This document shows, piece after piece, positions 37,342 to 46,017 of a stretch of 64,000 nt of DNA. The DNA lies in the NCBI GenBank assembly GCA_902625325.1, contig CACOAW010000001.1, positions 1-64,000 on the forward strand, read 5' to 3'. A program made the position numbers and the translations under genes. Source of the stretch: an uncultured Candidatus Poseidoniales archaeon (GTDB lineage: Archaea; Thermoplasmatota; Poseidoniia; Poseidoniales; Thalassarchaeaceae). The notes beneath the pieces are model-generated. The model was not told the origin of the DNA. It made no database searches and saw only the letters and a list, made by a program, of their open reading frames with translations. The number at the start of each line of letters is the position of its first letter. Position 1 is the first letter of the stretch.

Positions 37342-38724
37342 ATGGTAGGGAGAGGAAACATTGATCCTTGGTCCTCTGAGCAATCTACTGACTATGATAG
37401 AATGATCGAGCAATTCGGCATGACTCCAATGGACCTCGGGTCTTTGCCAAATCCAGGAATGTTGCACAGACGAGGAATAGTATTTGCACATAGGGATTTG
37501 GACGTGATTACTGATTCGATAACCAAGGGGGATCCATTTGGAGTTCTTACCGGCCTAATGCCCAGCGGTAGGATGCATCTTGGACATAGCATGGTTATAG
37601 AACAGGTTCGCTGGTTTCAGGAGCAGGGTGCCGACGTAACCGTCGCCGTTGCCGACTTGGAGGCACTCGCGACCAGAGGAACCTCCCTTCATCGTGGAAG
37701 GGAGACAGCATTACGGGAGTACGTGTCGAATTATGCAGCATTGGGCTTGGACTCGGACAAGACTAACGTATACTTTCAGAGCTCTAGGCCTGAGGTTCAG
37801 AGACTGGCCTTTACTCTAGGAAAACGTACTAACCTATCAGAATTAGACGCAATATACGGATTCGGTGGAGATACAAATCTGGCTCACGTTCAGGCGCCTC
37901 TTGTACAGGTTGGTGACATTGTGCACCCTCAATTAGATGATTTCGGAGGATTAAGACCAATAGTTGTGCCAGTAGGAGTTGACCAAGATCCGCATCTAAG
38001 ATTGACCAGAGATATAACTCAAAAGACCAACTGGTTTAACGTGAAGAAGAGGAAGTCTGGAGGGCTCACCGTGGCTCTTTCAGTCCAAGAAGACAATCAG
38101 ACAGAGATGGGGGTTTCCCACTCTGGTAAGATAGATATGGATTCTAGAGAAAAACTCGTTGGAAACATTGTTCACTCGATCGCTGAACTAGGATTTTCTG
38201 ATATCAAGCCCAATGCCAAGCATGGAACAATCGAGATTCCCGGCGCGACAGTGGGTGATGGCTCCAGAATTAGGATAATGTTGCTCCATATTGAGAGAGA
38301 ACTGGGTGGCCTAGGGCTAATGCCCCCTTGTTCCACCTACCACAGATTCGCTGTAGGAATGACAGGCGATAAGATGTCATCATCAAAACCTGAGAGTACA
38401 ATCTTCTTGGACGATGATATTGAATCCATGGAGAGGAAGGTGAAGCGAGCAATCAGCGGTGGACAACCCACGGTGGAAGAGCATAGAAGGCTGGGCGGGG
38501 ATACCTCAAAGGACGTAGCATACCAGTATTTGCAGTTCTTCTTCGAAAGTGACGATGCGGCCCTAGCAGAGGTCAAGTCAGAATATGAAAGCGGGAGGAT
38601 GCTAGCCGGGGAAGTCAAGCAAATTTGTATTGACAGGGCTACAGACTGGCTTATTGATCTAAAGGAAAGGAGGGAACAAATGGAAGATAGTGTGACCGAT
38701 TTCCTCGCCCCTGATGCAATTTAG
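37342..38724 (+). CDS. trpS: Tryptophanyl-tRNA synthetase (archaeal type)
   Basis: The 460-residue class I synthetase has GRMHLGHSM (HIGH type), DPHLRLTRDI and DKMSSSKPES (KMSKS type). The archaeal/eukaryotic N-terminal DPWS motif is present (WSSEQSTDYDRMIEQFG). Its TAG overlaps the convergent ZPR1 stop by 4 nt (TTAG). Confidence 0.96.
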   Translation: MVGRGNIDPWSSEQSTDYDRMIEQFGMTPMDLGSLPNPGMLHRRGIVFAHRDLDVITDSITKGDPFGVLTGLMPSGRMHLGHSMVIEQVRWFQEQGADVTVAVADLEALATRGTSLHRGRETALREYVSNYAALGLDSDKTNVYFQSSRPEVQRLAFTLGKRTNLSELDAIYGFGGDTNLAHVQAPLVQVGDIVHPQLDDFGGLRPIVVPVGVDQDPHLRLTRDITQKTNWFNVKKRKSGGLTVALSVQEDNQTEMGVSHSGKIDMDSREKLVGNIVHSIAELGFSDIKPNAKHGTIEIPGATVGDGSRIRIMLLHIERELGGLGLMPPCSTYHRFAVGMTGDKMSSSKPESTIFLDDDIESMERKVKRAISGGQPTVEEHRRLGGDTSKDVAYQYLQFFFESDDAALAEVKSEYESGRMLAGEVKQICIDRATDWLIDLKERREQMEDSVTDFLAPDAI

Positions 38725-39302
38725 CGAATGTCGAAAACTGGAACCTCCGGCCCTAAATCCAACGTCTTCTCCTCGTTTTCCGTTAGCTCCCTAATGGTTG
38801 CATCTTTGTGAATAATCTGGCTCCTGCCCCTTGGGTCCAGAAGCTCGATGAGAAAATGAGAACTCCCGTCTTTCATCTTTCTCAGCCCCTCTAACAGTTC
38901 CACAGATGCGTCTAGTACCTTTTCATCATCCGAATTCCCCCTCATAATAGAGCGTACAGCATCTTCGAATCTATTTAGGACCCCTTCAATGTTTGACACA
39001 AACCCACTGGAAGAACCGCCGGGTGAGACCTCCAAATCTAGTTCAGGTATCCTGATAGTACATGATGAAGACCGGACCACTCTTGCCGAGCACTTTTCTG
39101 GTTCGTCTACGATTAAAGATGAGTAACCGGGTTTCTCACCGTCCGAGGGAATGAAATCCGTATGCTTCCATCCGCATGAATCACAAATAACAGTTATTTG
39201 TGTATGTTCTCCGAAGTACGGAATTTCGGAGCTCATTGCCAGCATTATCAATGCGCCGTCTTTGTGACATTGGGGGCATGGAGCATCTACCTTACTCTGC
39301 AT
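38721..39302 (-). CDS. ZPR1-family zinc-finger protein
   Basis: The 193-residue protein is a single ZPR1 module: a zinc finger CPQC...CDSCGWK (about 9-45) followed by the beta-helical A-domain with GYSSLIVDEPEKCSARVVRS and the EGVLNRFEDAV helix. Eukaryotic ZPR1, with two modules, assists eEF1A folding; an archaeal one-module version could do the same for aEF-1A, by inference. It is 3 nt downstream of sepF on the same strand. Confidence 0.9.
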   Translation of the reverse strand: MQSKVDAPCPQCHKDGALIMLAMSSEIPYFGEHTQITVICDSCGWKHTDFIPSDGEKPGYSSLIVDEPEKCSARVVRSSSCTIRIPELDLEVSPGGSSSGFVSNIEGVLNRFEDAVRSIMRGNSDDEKVLDASVELLEGLRKMKDGSSHFLIELLDPRGRSQIIHKDATIRELTENEEKTLDLGPEVPVFDIR

Positions 39303-39305
39303 TTC

Positions 39306-39659
39306 TCACTCCACCCTGGCGCTAACAAAAGTTGGAGGAAGTAGTAGGAGTCTGGTGTTTCCGAGTCGAACCACTTGGCCATTCACGTCGTCCTCGACAA
39401 AATCCTGGATTTTTCCGACTGCTAGTTGTAGTTCCATGTCCCGGGACATCAGATCTGACATCTCGATAATTACGATGTCCCCGTCAGACACCCAGTCCAT
39501 AATTTGTGAAATTCCTGTAACATCTTCCAGAACTGCTCTATGAATGATGACGTCTCCCTCTAACCTAGGTACTGGGGCATCGGGGAACCTCATGCCCAGA
39601 TCATGGTAAGGCTCGCCTGGATCTATAATGCTCATTCCTTTATCAGCTATGCTAGGCAT
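39306..39659 (-). CDS. sepF: SepF-like cell-division protein
   Basis: The 117-residue protein from ATG 39659 has a C-terminal SepF domain (about 35-117): DVIIHRAVLEDVTGI, GDIVIIEMSDL and the GQVVRLGNTRLLLLPP strand at the end. In archaea SepF anchors FtsZ to the membrane. The start is uncertain: the open frame continues upstream to 39965, but that part runs antisense through the proteasome gene and looks non-coding. ATG 39659 leaves little room for the usual membrane-targeting helix, so an upstream non-ATG start is possible. Confidence 0.82.
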   Translation of the reverse strand: MPSIADKGMSIIDPGEPYHDLGMRFPDAPVPRLEGDVIIHRAVLEDVTGISQIMDWVSDGDIVIIEMSDLMSRDMELQLAVGKIQDFVEDDVNGQVVRLGNTRLLLLPPTFVSARVE

Positions 39660-39755
39660 CTCCACCCACCTAGGGCCATCATCACCTACAGACACAAATT
39701 GCCGACATACTTTGTGCCCTTGATACCTTCTGAATACGTGCTTAGGATATTCCGA

Positions 39756-39764
39756 AATTATATG
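39756..39764 (+). promoter_or_regulatory. Candidate TATA box for proteasome beta
   Basis: AATTATATG in the divergent gap between sepF and the proteasome gene, about 83-91 nt before the ATG at 39847. The predicted start site near 39788 leaves a leader of about 59 nt that contains the 12-nt palindrome at 39807-39818. Confidence 0.35.
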
Positions 39765-39846
39765 CAATTTGGCAAGCCCGACTCCCGTCGCATTGATAAG
39801 GGGTCGATTCTTAAGAATGACACTGGCAACTCCGTCGGTGATTATT

Positions 39847-40473
39847 ATGGATGCAACCTCAAGCGCAATAAAAACCGGTACAAGTACCGTAGGAATAACG
39901 TATGATGGGGGTGTTATTGTAGGGGCAGACCACAGGGCCACCATGGGGCATTTCATAGCCAACAAGTCCGTTCAGAAGTTATTCCGAATTTCTGACAATA
40001 TTGCTCTAACCACAGCCGGACTGGTTGGCCATGCCCAATCACTTTCCCGCGTTCTAGCCGCTGAATTGAAGCTCTTCGAACTAAAGAGGGACATGCCTAT
40101 GACCGTAAGAGGGGCGGCTACATTCACAGCCAATATTCTATCTGGAAGGCCACACTATGTACAGTTATTGATAGTAGGAGTAGATCCCTCTGGTCCAAGC
40201 GTATACAGTATCGATTCTGCTGGTGGCTCTATCCCAGACACGTATTGTGCAACTGGCTCCGGAAGTCCGTACATGTACGGTGTACTCGAAGACCAATTCA
40301 AGTTAGGCATGTCCAAGGACCAAGCACTAGCACTTGCTGCTAAGGCACTTCTAGCATCAGCCCAGAGAGATGCTGCAAGTGGCAATGGAATGGACCTTGC
40401 GTTCATCACTAACGAAACTGGATTCACACAGCTATCCGAAGAGGAAGTGGCGACTCTACTCTCCACTATCTGA
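39847..40473 (+). CDS. psmB: 20S proteasome beta subunit
   Basis: The 208-residue precursor from ATG 39847 has an 11-residue propeptide ending in TG before Thr12, the autocatalytically exposed nucleophile (TSTVGITYDGGVIVGADHRAT). The second residue of the mature chain is Ser in place of the usual Thr. GSGSPYMYGVLE and the C-terminal helices complete the fold. Upstream in-frame ATGs (39769) would give an unusually long propeptide. fttA begins 25-43 nt downstream. Confidence 0.96.
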   Translation: MDATSSAIKTGTSTVGITYDGGVIVGADHRATMGHFIANKSVQKLFRISDNIALTTAGLVGHAQSLSRVLAAELKLFELKRDMPMTVRGAATFTANILSGRPHYVQLLIVGVDPSGPSVYSIDSAGGSIPDTYCATGSGSPYMYGVLEDQFKLGMSKDQALALAAKALLASAQRDAASGNGMDLAFITNETGFTQLSEEEVATLLSTI

Positions 40474-40516
40474 TTACATTCCCGATCTAGAGCAATAATT
40501 GCCTAGGTTTCATGAC

Positions 40517-42445
40517 ATGAGGGATATTATGCGCTTGACTCTGCCCGATATAAAAAAGAGGATTTCGAAGATTATCCCCGATAGTATAGATCACGAAGTA
40601 ACACTGGAAGCCGGCTCTATCGCAATCATCACAAAACAGCCCAAGGAATTCTCAGGAGGTGGCGATAGCCTAACTGTAAGGATTGCCAAATCCGTGAAGC
40701 GTAGGGTTGTAATACGGCCCCATCCAGAAATCCTATCCGATGAACAGGAAGTTCACGATGCTGTCAATAGAATAATTCCTGCCGAGGCAATGGTCAGAAA
40801 TACGTGGCTCGATCCAGCATTATCTGAGGTTATTTTGGAATGCGATGATCCATCATCGGCCGTGGGTCCTAAAGGGTCCCACATTAACGCGTTGAGAGAC
40901 GAAATCGGCTGGCTTGTAAAAGTAGAACGTGCTCCTGCCAGAGAAAGCAGAACCCAGCACGACATCCGTCGTTACCGCAAGGAGTTAGCCGGTGACAGGA
41001 AGTCCTTGCTGAAGAAATTCGGAACACGGATATATCGTCCTCAGAGACCAGGGGAGTCATGGGTAAGAGTTTCAGCACTTGGATCATATCGAGAAGTTGG
41101 GCGAGCAATGCACTTGGTCACGACTAACGAGTCTAAAGTTCTGGTAGATGTTGGAGCAAAACCTACCAATAACCAGAGTGAGGTTCAGCCATTCTTCTCG
41201 GCACCAGAACTACTACCACTTGACAATCTAGATGCCGTTGTCATCACCCATGCTCACGTGGATCACATAGGGATGCTCCCCGTTCTTTTCAGGTATGGAT
41301 ACAAGGGACCAGTGTATTGCACACCCCCGACAAGAGATCTGATGACCCTTCTCCAAATTGATTACATCAAGGTCTCACAAGCAGAGGGTAACGAACCACC
41401 ATATTCCAAGGCCGACATACAGGAGTGCATCAAGCACGTTGTAGATGTGAATTGGGGGGACAAAACTGACATCGCTCCAGATATTAAGATGACAATGGAG
41501 AATGCAGGCCACATTTTGGGGTCATCCAGCGTCTACATGCAAATAGGAGAAGGAAAGTCCGAGCACAGACTTTTGTTTTCTGGCGACATAAAGTATGAGA
41601 AATCCTGGCTTTTCGATGCGGCTACTGTAAGGTTTCCCAAAGTTGACACACTCGTAATTGAGTCTACATATGGTGGACCTCAGAGCATTCAGCCAACAAG
41701 GCACCAGGCTAGCCAGGAGCTACAGGATCTCGTCTCCGACACCCTTAGTAGGAAGGGAAAGATCTTCTGTCCCGTATTCGCAGTTGGACGATCCCAGGAG
41801 GTAATGTTGGCAATAGATGAGTTGTTCAAGTCAGGACGTGTGCCACCTGTCACTGTTTGGCTCGACGGAATGATTAGCGAGGCGAGCGCGATTCATTCAA
41901 GTCATCCCAACTTCCTCAATAGGGAGCTCAAGAAAAGCATGCTAAGGGGTGGGGATGAGAATCCTTTCAACTCCTCTTGGTTCAGGCAGGTCGACTCTAG
42001 GGAGATGCGTGAGACCATACTCCTTGATCCAAGTCCTTGCATAGTTCTAGCTACCAGTGGTATGATGACTGGTGGTCCTATCATAGAGTATCTCAAGCAC
42101 TGGGCACCAGAGCCCGGGAACACCTTATGCTTCGTAGGCTATCAGGCCTCAGGTACCCTTGGAAGGAGGCTTCAGGAAGGCCATTCCCATGTTCCGTTGA
42201 TGGACAAAGGACAGACACTGATGCTCGACGTGAATTGCAACATGGTGATAATTGACGGATTCTCCGGTCACTCCGACAGGAACCAACTTATGGACTATGT
42301 TTCGGCTTTAAATCCAACTCCGAGGAAGATCATCTGCCATCACGGGGATCCCCAGACTTGCAATGCCTTCAGAATGGGCCTTCGTGAGAAATTCAAGGTA
42401 CAGACTTACGCGCCTGCAAACCTAGAGACTCTGCGACTCTCTTGA
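40517..42445 (+). CDS. fttA: FttA/aCPSF1 transcription-termination ribonuclease
   Basis: The protein of about 642 residues has two N-terminal KH-like domains (about 1-140), a metallo-beta-lactamase domain with THAHVDHIG and GHILGSSS, and a beta-CASP domain (SGMMTGGP, FSGHSDRNQLMDYV). This is the universal archaeal CPSF73-type factor that cuts nascent RNA at U-rich sites and terminates transcription. The ATG at 40517 is preferred; TTG 40499 and ATG 40529 are alternatives. Its TGA abuts the convergent small-protein stop (TGATCA). Confidence 0.95.
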   Translation: MRDIMRLTLPDIKKRISKIIPDSIDHEVTLEAGSIAIITKQPKEFSGGGDSLTVRIAKSVKRRVVIRPHPEILSDEQEVHDAVNRIIPAEAMVRNTWLDPALSEVILECDDPSSAVGPKGSHINALRDEIGWLVKVERAPARESRTQHDIRRYRKELAGDRKSLLKKFGTRIYRPQRPGESWVRVSALGSYREVGRAMHLVTTNESKVLVDVGAKPTNNQSEVQPFFSAPELLPLDNLDAVVITHAHVDHIGMLPVLFRYGYKGPVYCTPPTRDLMTLLQIDYIKVSQAEGNEPPYSKADIQECIKHVVDVNWGDKTDIAPDIKMTMENAGHILGSSSVYMQIGEGKSEHRLLFSGDIKYEKSWLFDAATVRFPKVDTLVIESTYGGPQSIQPTRHQASQELQDLVSDTLSRKGKIFCPVFAVGRSQEVMLAIDELFKSGRVPPVTVWLDGMISEASAIHSSHPNFLNRELKKSMLRGGDENPFNSSWFRQVDSREMRETILLDPSPCIVLATSGMMTGGPIIEYLKHWAPEPGNTLCFVGYQASGTLGRRLQEGHSHVPLMDKGQTLMLDVNCNMVIIDGFSGHSDRNQLMDYVSALNPTPRKIICHHGDPQTCNAFRMGLREKFKVQTYAPANLETLRLS

Positions 42446-42715
42446 TCACAACACAGGAACATCGAAACCAGCATCAGCAGGATCGCCCACATTGCCATCT
42501 GTTTCTACTTCGTTAGTTTCGTCCCAGTCTTCCATAGAATCTGACGCTTCGTCAACCGAGTCAGGATTCGTGGTTATTGAAACTGCAATAGGAATGGGCG
42601 TAACCAGTAGCAATGCCCAGGCTTCGGGGGTTATGGTCCCCTCAACTATCATGATAATTAGTGATATCATTGCGATTGAACATGAAATCGCAGCTGCTAT
42701 TACGCTCCTGAGCAT
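42446..42715 (-). CDS. Small membrane protein, unknown
   Basis: The 89-residue protein has two closely spaced hydrophobic segments (about 3-24 and 32-48) and an acidic C-terminal tail (about 50-80, rich in Asp and Glu). No family is recognised. It is convergent with fttA, with directly abutting stop codons. Confidence 0.6.
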   Translation of the reverse strand: MLRSVIAAAISCSIAMISLIIMIVEGTITPEAWALLLVTPIPIAVSITTNPDSVDEASDSMEDWDETNEVETDGNVGDPADAGFDVPVL

Positions 42716-42792
42716 ATTTTCGTATTGCTCGGAGCAGATGTTTGTTATGTTTTTAACGACAAGGTGATGAACCTTGGATTAATTCACCTTTT

Positions 42793-43230
42793 ATGGGACA
42801 CGACTGGTATCTAGTTAGATGTAAGTGCGGTCATTCCTTTGGACATAGAAAGGGGACTAAATCAAAATGTACAATATGCGGCTCCAATGATGTGACTAAT
42901 GTCCAACAGTTCTCAGATTCAAGATCCCTGGCAAATGCCGTTTCTAATGCAAACCTTCCGAAAGAACTCTCAAAAGAACTGTCATCAAGACTCGAATCCA
43001 AAATTGCTATCGAAGAAAACAGACAGCAAGGTCCCGTTAGTATTAGGGAAAGGGTAAGGGGAACATTGCGCAGTGCGACCGATGAACACGGAGTTTTACG
43101 AGTAAGCGCCATAAGAAGAGAATTAGACAGTGCCGGTCTCGATGCAGAATCATGGGAATCCATCATTGGAGGCGCAGAATTGGAGGGAATCTTAGTTAGA
43201 TGCAGTAATGACTCATGGAGGTGGGTCTAG
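42793..43230 (+). CDS. Zinc-ribbon plus winged-helix-like protein
   Basis: The 145-residue protein has an N-terminal zinc ribbon (CKCG...CTICG, about 9-30) and a helical C-terminal region (about 80-145) ending EGILVRCSNDSWRWV, which resembles a winged-helix wing. This suggests a nucleic-acid-binding protein. No specific family is recognised. The ATG at 42793 begins MGHDWYLVRCKCG. Confidence 0.7.
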   Translation: MGHDWYLVRCKCGHSFGHRKGTKSKCTICGSNDVTNVQQFSDSRSLANAVSNANLPKELSKELSSRLESKIAIEENRQQGPVSIRERVRGTLRSATDEHGVLRVSAIRRELDSAGLDAESWESIIGGAELEGILVRCSNDSWRWV

Positions 43231-43268
43231 CAAAGTTCATGACCACAACTAGTGCGCTTTCAACCTAA

Positions 43269-43346
43269 GGGCCTGTGGGTTAGTCTGGTCTATGCTTGTT
43301 GCTTTGGGAGCAATAGACCCTGGTTCGAATCCAGGCAGGCCCACCA
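43269..43346 (+). tRNA. tRNA-Pro (anticodon UGG), CCA encoded
   Basis: The acceptor stem GGGCCTG pairs perfectly with CAGGCCC (43336-43342). It is followed by discriminator A and an encoded CCA (43344-43346). The T arm is CCTGG-TTCGAAT-CCAGG. The anticodon stem GTTGC/GCAAT encloses the loop TTTGGGA, giving anticodon UGG with G37, as expected for proline. The D stem pairs weakly by eye. No intron is present. It sits in the 217-nt gap between two convergent genes; beyond the tRNA nothing else is seen there. Confidence 0.85.
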
Positions 43347-43447
43347 GACGCTAATCTTTCTATTGATGGTAAATCCAAATCATATTACACATTAGCATTC
43401 AGAAATCTGGATGTAGGTACAAATGTGCTATTCAATCCGTAAAACTA

Positions 43448-44212
43448 TTACAAATGTGCATTTATTGCATCAATATCGAATTCTGAAACTGCTACTCTAA
43501 TGGCTTCTTCTTTGGCGAACCATCTAGCTTCTTCTATTTCATCATCCTTAGGAGATATTTTTTGTCCCTCCAAGTCATCCTCACACTTGTAAGTGAATGA
43601 AACCCAATTTACCCCTTCATCGTTGAAAATTTTGGATTGGACTATTGCTCCTCGAAGATGCTTAATCCCTTCGACCTCGTTCAGCGGATCTGGTATGTCA
43701 ATTGCCACGCCTAGCTCTTCTAGAGCTTCTCTCACAGCCGCGTCACGCGGGTGCTCGCCATAATCTACGAACCCCCCAGGGAGTGTCCAGCAACCTGTGA
43801 AGAATCCTCTCGAAACCTTGGCTAACAGGACCTCATCTCTGGTATTGGTAATGACAACCTTGCTAACAACCCTGTGTATTGTCCTATAGACAGATTCCCT
43901 AGCGACTGGATCTACAGCGTTGTCGCTGATTACAGAGTCCTTCCACGCCCAGTTTTCAGGCCACGGGATTTGAGGCATTCCGTATACTACGACGTAGTCT
44001 ATTTCTCCTAGCCTAATTCTGTTTACCCTTCTATCGTTCCAAGTAATTCCCATTGATTCTGCTTCATCTGGCGTCGGAAGTCTTATTCTTTCAGTACTGT
44101 CGAATTTTATCCTGCCCATTTCTGGGATTTTTGGGCCATTCCCATTAATATCAACGAGGAGAATCTTTCCATCATTTTCTAGATGGACATATTCTTTCGT
44201 CAATGGTTTCAA
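43448..44212 (-). CDS. Nudix hydrolase with N-terminal extension
   Basis: The 254-residue protein has a Nudix domain in the second half: GGFVDYGEHPRDAAVREALEELGV spans the box (about 157-180) with all acidic ligands. The first 110 residues form a separate beta-rich domain with no recognised family; the layout recalls NadM/NrtR-like or NADH-pyrophosphatase-type Nudix proteins. The substrate is unknown. It lies 10 nt downstream of the malate dehydrogenase gene, likely cotranscribed, which loosely favours a nicotinamide nucleotide substrate. Confidence 0.85.
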   Translation of the reverse strand: MKPLTKEYVHLENDGKILLVDINGNGPKIPEMGRIKFDSTERIRLPTPDEAESMGITWNDRRVNRIRLGEIDYVVVYGMPQIPWPENWAWKDSVISDNAVDPVARESVYRTIHRVVSKVVITNTRDEVLLAKVSRGFFTGCWTLPGGFVDYGEHPRDAAVREALEELGVAIDIPDPLNEVEGIKHLRGAIVQSKIFNDEGVNWVSFTYKCEDDLEGQKISPKDDEIEEARWFAKEEAIRVAVSEFDIDAINAHL

Positions 44213-44222
44213 CCTCGTAATT

Positions 44223-45161
44223 TCAGTATCCCAGAATTTCAGAGAGTTGTTCTTTGTAGAAGGTACCAGAACTCTGCAGACTATCCAGCTCTTTCTCAGC
44301 TAGTTCGAGCTCAATTATCCTCTCAACTCCATTTCTACCGAGAACAACTGGTACTCCAATGTATATGTCATCCATTCCATATTCACCCGAGAGGTAAGTG
44401 CTACATGGAAGAACCCTTTTCCTATCTTCGAGAATTGCTTCGGCCATTATTGCAGCCGCGCTTCCCGGAGCGTAGAACGCACTGCCTTTCTCCAGTAACT
44501 TCACAATTTCTCCTCCACCGCTGGCTGTCCTTATGCAGATTGCCTCTACTTCTTCATCACTCAGAAGTTGATTCACTGGAATCCCGTTCACCGTCGTGTA
44601 TCTTGGAAGCGGGACCATGGTATCTCCATGACCGCCAAGAACCATTGCCTGCACATCCTCATTACTGCAACCCACAGCCTGTGCGATGAAATGTGTCATC
44701 CTCGCACTATCCAATATTCCTGCTTGGCCAACTACTCTACTATGTTCGAATCCAGTTACTTTCTGCATGTGGTAAGTCATCAGGTCCAGGGGATTGGTTA
44801 CCATCACGACAATCGAATTGGGAGCGTGTTGCCTTATGCCTTCGCCTACCTGTGAGACTATGTCTGCGTTCTTTCCAATCAAATCCTCCCTTGTCATCCC
44901 GGGTTGCCTAGGAAATCCAGAAGTAACTACAACAACATCCGAATTTGCGATATCTGCATAGTCCTTCGTTCCTGTTACGCGGCCATCGTAGTTTAGTACC
45001 TGACCACCTTGGCTCATATCGAGTGCCTTGCCCTTGGCAAACCCTTCGTAGATATCCAATAAGACTACGTCTCCAACCTTCCTTTCTGCAAGAACGAACG
45101 CACAAGTTGCCCCAACGTTTCCTGCTCCTATAACTGCGACCTTCTTCGCTCCATTTGCCAT
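44223..45161 (-). CDS. mdh: Malate dehydrogenase
   Basis: The 312-residue LDH/MDH-family protein has the NAD motif IGAGNVGATCA, the substrate loop FPRQPGMTR with the Arg that selects dicarboxylates (malate rather than lactate), TNPLDLMTY, and the catalytic His in GGHGDTMVP. It interconverts malate and oxaloacetate in the citric-acid cycle. It is of the tetrameric LDH-like MDH type seen in many bacteria and archaea. Confidence 0.95.
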   Translation of the reverse strand: MANGAKKVAVIGAGNVGATCAFVLAERKVGDVVLLDIYEGFAKGKALDMSQGGQVLNYDGRVTGTKDYADIANSDVVVVTSGFPRQPGMTREDLIGKNADIVSQVGEGIRQHAPNSIVVMVTNPLDLMTYHMQKVTGFEHSRVVGQAGILDSARMTHFIAQAVGCSNEDVQAMVLGGHGDTMVPLPRYTTVNGIPVNQLLSDEEVEAICIRTASGGGEIVKLLEKGSAFYAPGSAAAIMAEAILEDRKRVLPCSTYLSGEYGMDDIYIGVPVVLGRNGVERIIELELAEKELDSLQSSGTFYKEQLSEILGY

Positions 45162-45239
45162 GTCTACGGGCTAATGATTACAGTCTTAGCACTTTGGAGA
45201 AGAATTAGTCAATTCCGTGACCAACTATATTGACTAGAG

Positions 45240-45941
45240 GTGCTATTTTCAAATGTGGCTACCAAAACGAATTCCGTCGTTCCACTAGCTCTGGTTGGCT
45301 TCGTTCCTACAATTTCGGTATTATTCACGTTAGGCTATAACGACGATGATTTCACCTCTCAGATATTTTTCTTCACTTGCAAGATCTGGCTTCTTTTGGC
45401 TCCGGCGTATTGGTACCTTAGTGTTGAGAAAAACTCACCATCTTGGTCATTTCCTACCAGAGATGGGATAGTTGTAGGAGGAATTTCAGGAATAATTATG
45501 TCCATAATCATCATTGTAATATGGATATTATTTGGTGATACTTTAGAAACAGGCTCAATGATCTCTAATCTGGAAAGTACGGGTCTCACGGAATTCCGAG
45601 TGTATCTTGCTGGAATCATTTACTGGATATTCTTAAACAGTCTACTTGAGGAGTATGTTTTCAGATGGTTTGTAACAATTAAGTCGATAGAACTCCTTGG
45701 AAGTGAGGCCAGAGCGATTATCCTATCAGCCATCCTTTTTACTCTTCATCATGCTATTGCACTGCACTATTTCGGGTTTGTTTGGTGGCAAATAGCAATG
45801 GCTTGCTTCGGTCTTTTGTCAGCATCTGCAATTTGGTCCTGGCTTTACGTCCGATACAGATCTGTTTGGGTTTGTTGGTTCTCGCACGCTATATGTGATG
45901 TTGCAGTATTTGGATTAGGATATCTGATTATTTTTGGCTGA
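45240..45941 (+). CDS. CPBP-family intramembrane metalloprotease
   Basis: The 233-residue membrane protein with about six to seven hydrophobic segments has the CPBP/Rce1 (Abi) motifs in order: LLEEYVFRW (EExxxR), FTLHHAIA and WFSHAICD. The acidic pair and the histidines would form the metal site of an intramembrane protease. The substrate is unknown. The start is GTG 45240. It stands alone between mdh and the transhydrogenase operon. Confidence 0.88.
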   Translation: MLFSNVATKTNSVVPLALVGFVPTISVLFTLGYNDDDFTSQIFFFTCKIWLLLAPAYWYLSVEKNSPSWSFPTRDGIVVGGISGIIMSIIIIVIWILFGDTLETGSMISNLESTGLTEFRVYLAGIIYWIFLNSLLEEYVFRWFVTIKSIELLGSEARAIILSAILFTLHHAIALHYFGFVWWQIAMACFGLLSASAIWSWLYVRYRSVWVCWFSHAICDVAVFGLGYLIIFG

Positions 45942-46017
45942 CTAATTTGAGAAAGTTTCTCGCCGACGGCTTCAATAACATCCCTCAATTGGAAGTTTTA
46001 CAAAATCGGGCGGTAAA

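Noticed and set aside
39660-39965. N-terminal extension of SepF by about 100 codons.
   Set aside because: The extension runs antisense through the proteasome beta start and reads as unstructured low-conservation sequence.
43347-43447. Possible second RNA gene after tRNA-Pro.
   Set aside because: AT-rich sequence with no cloverleaf or strong stem seen; probably 3' regions of the flanking transcripts.
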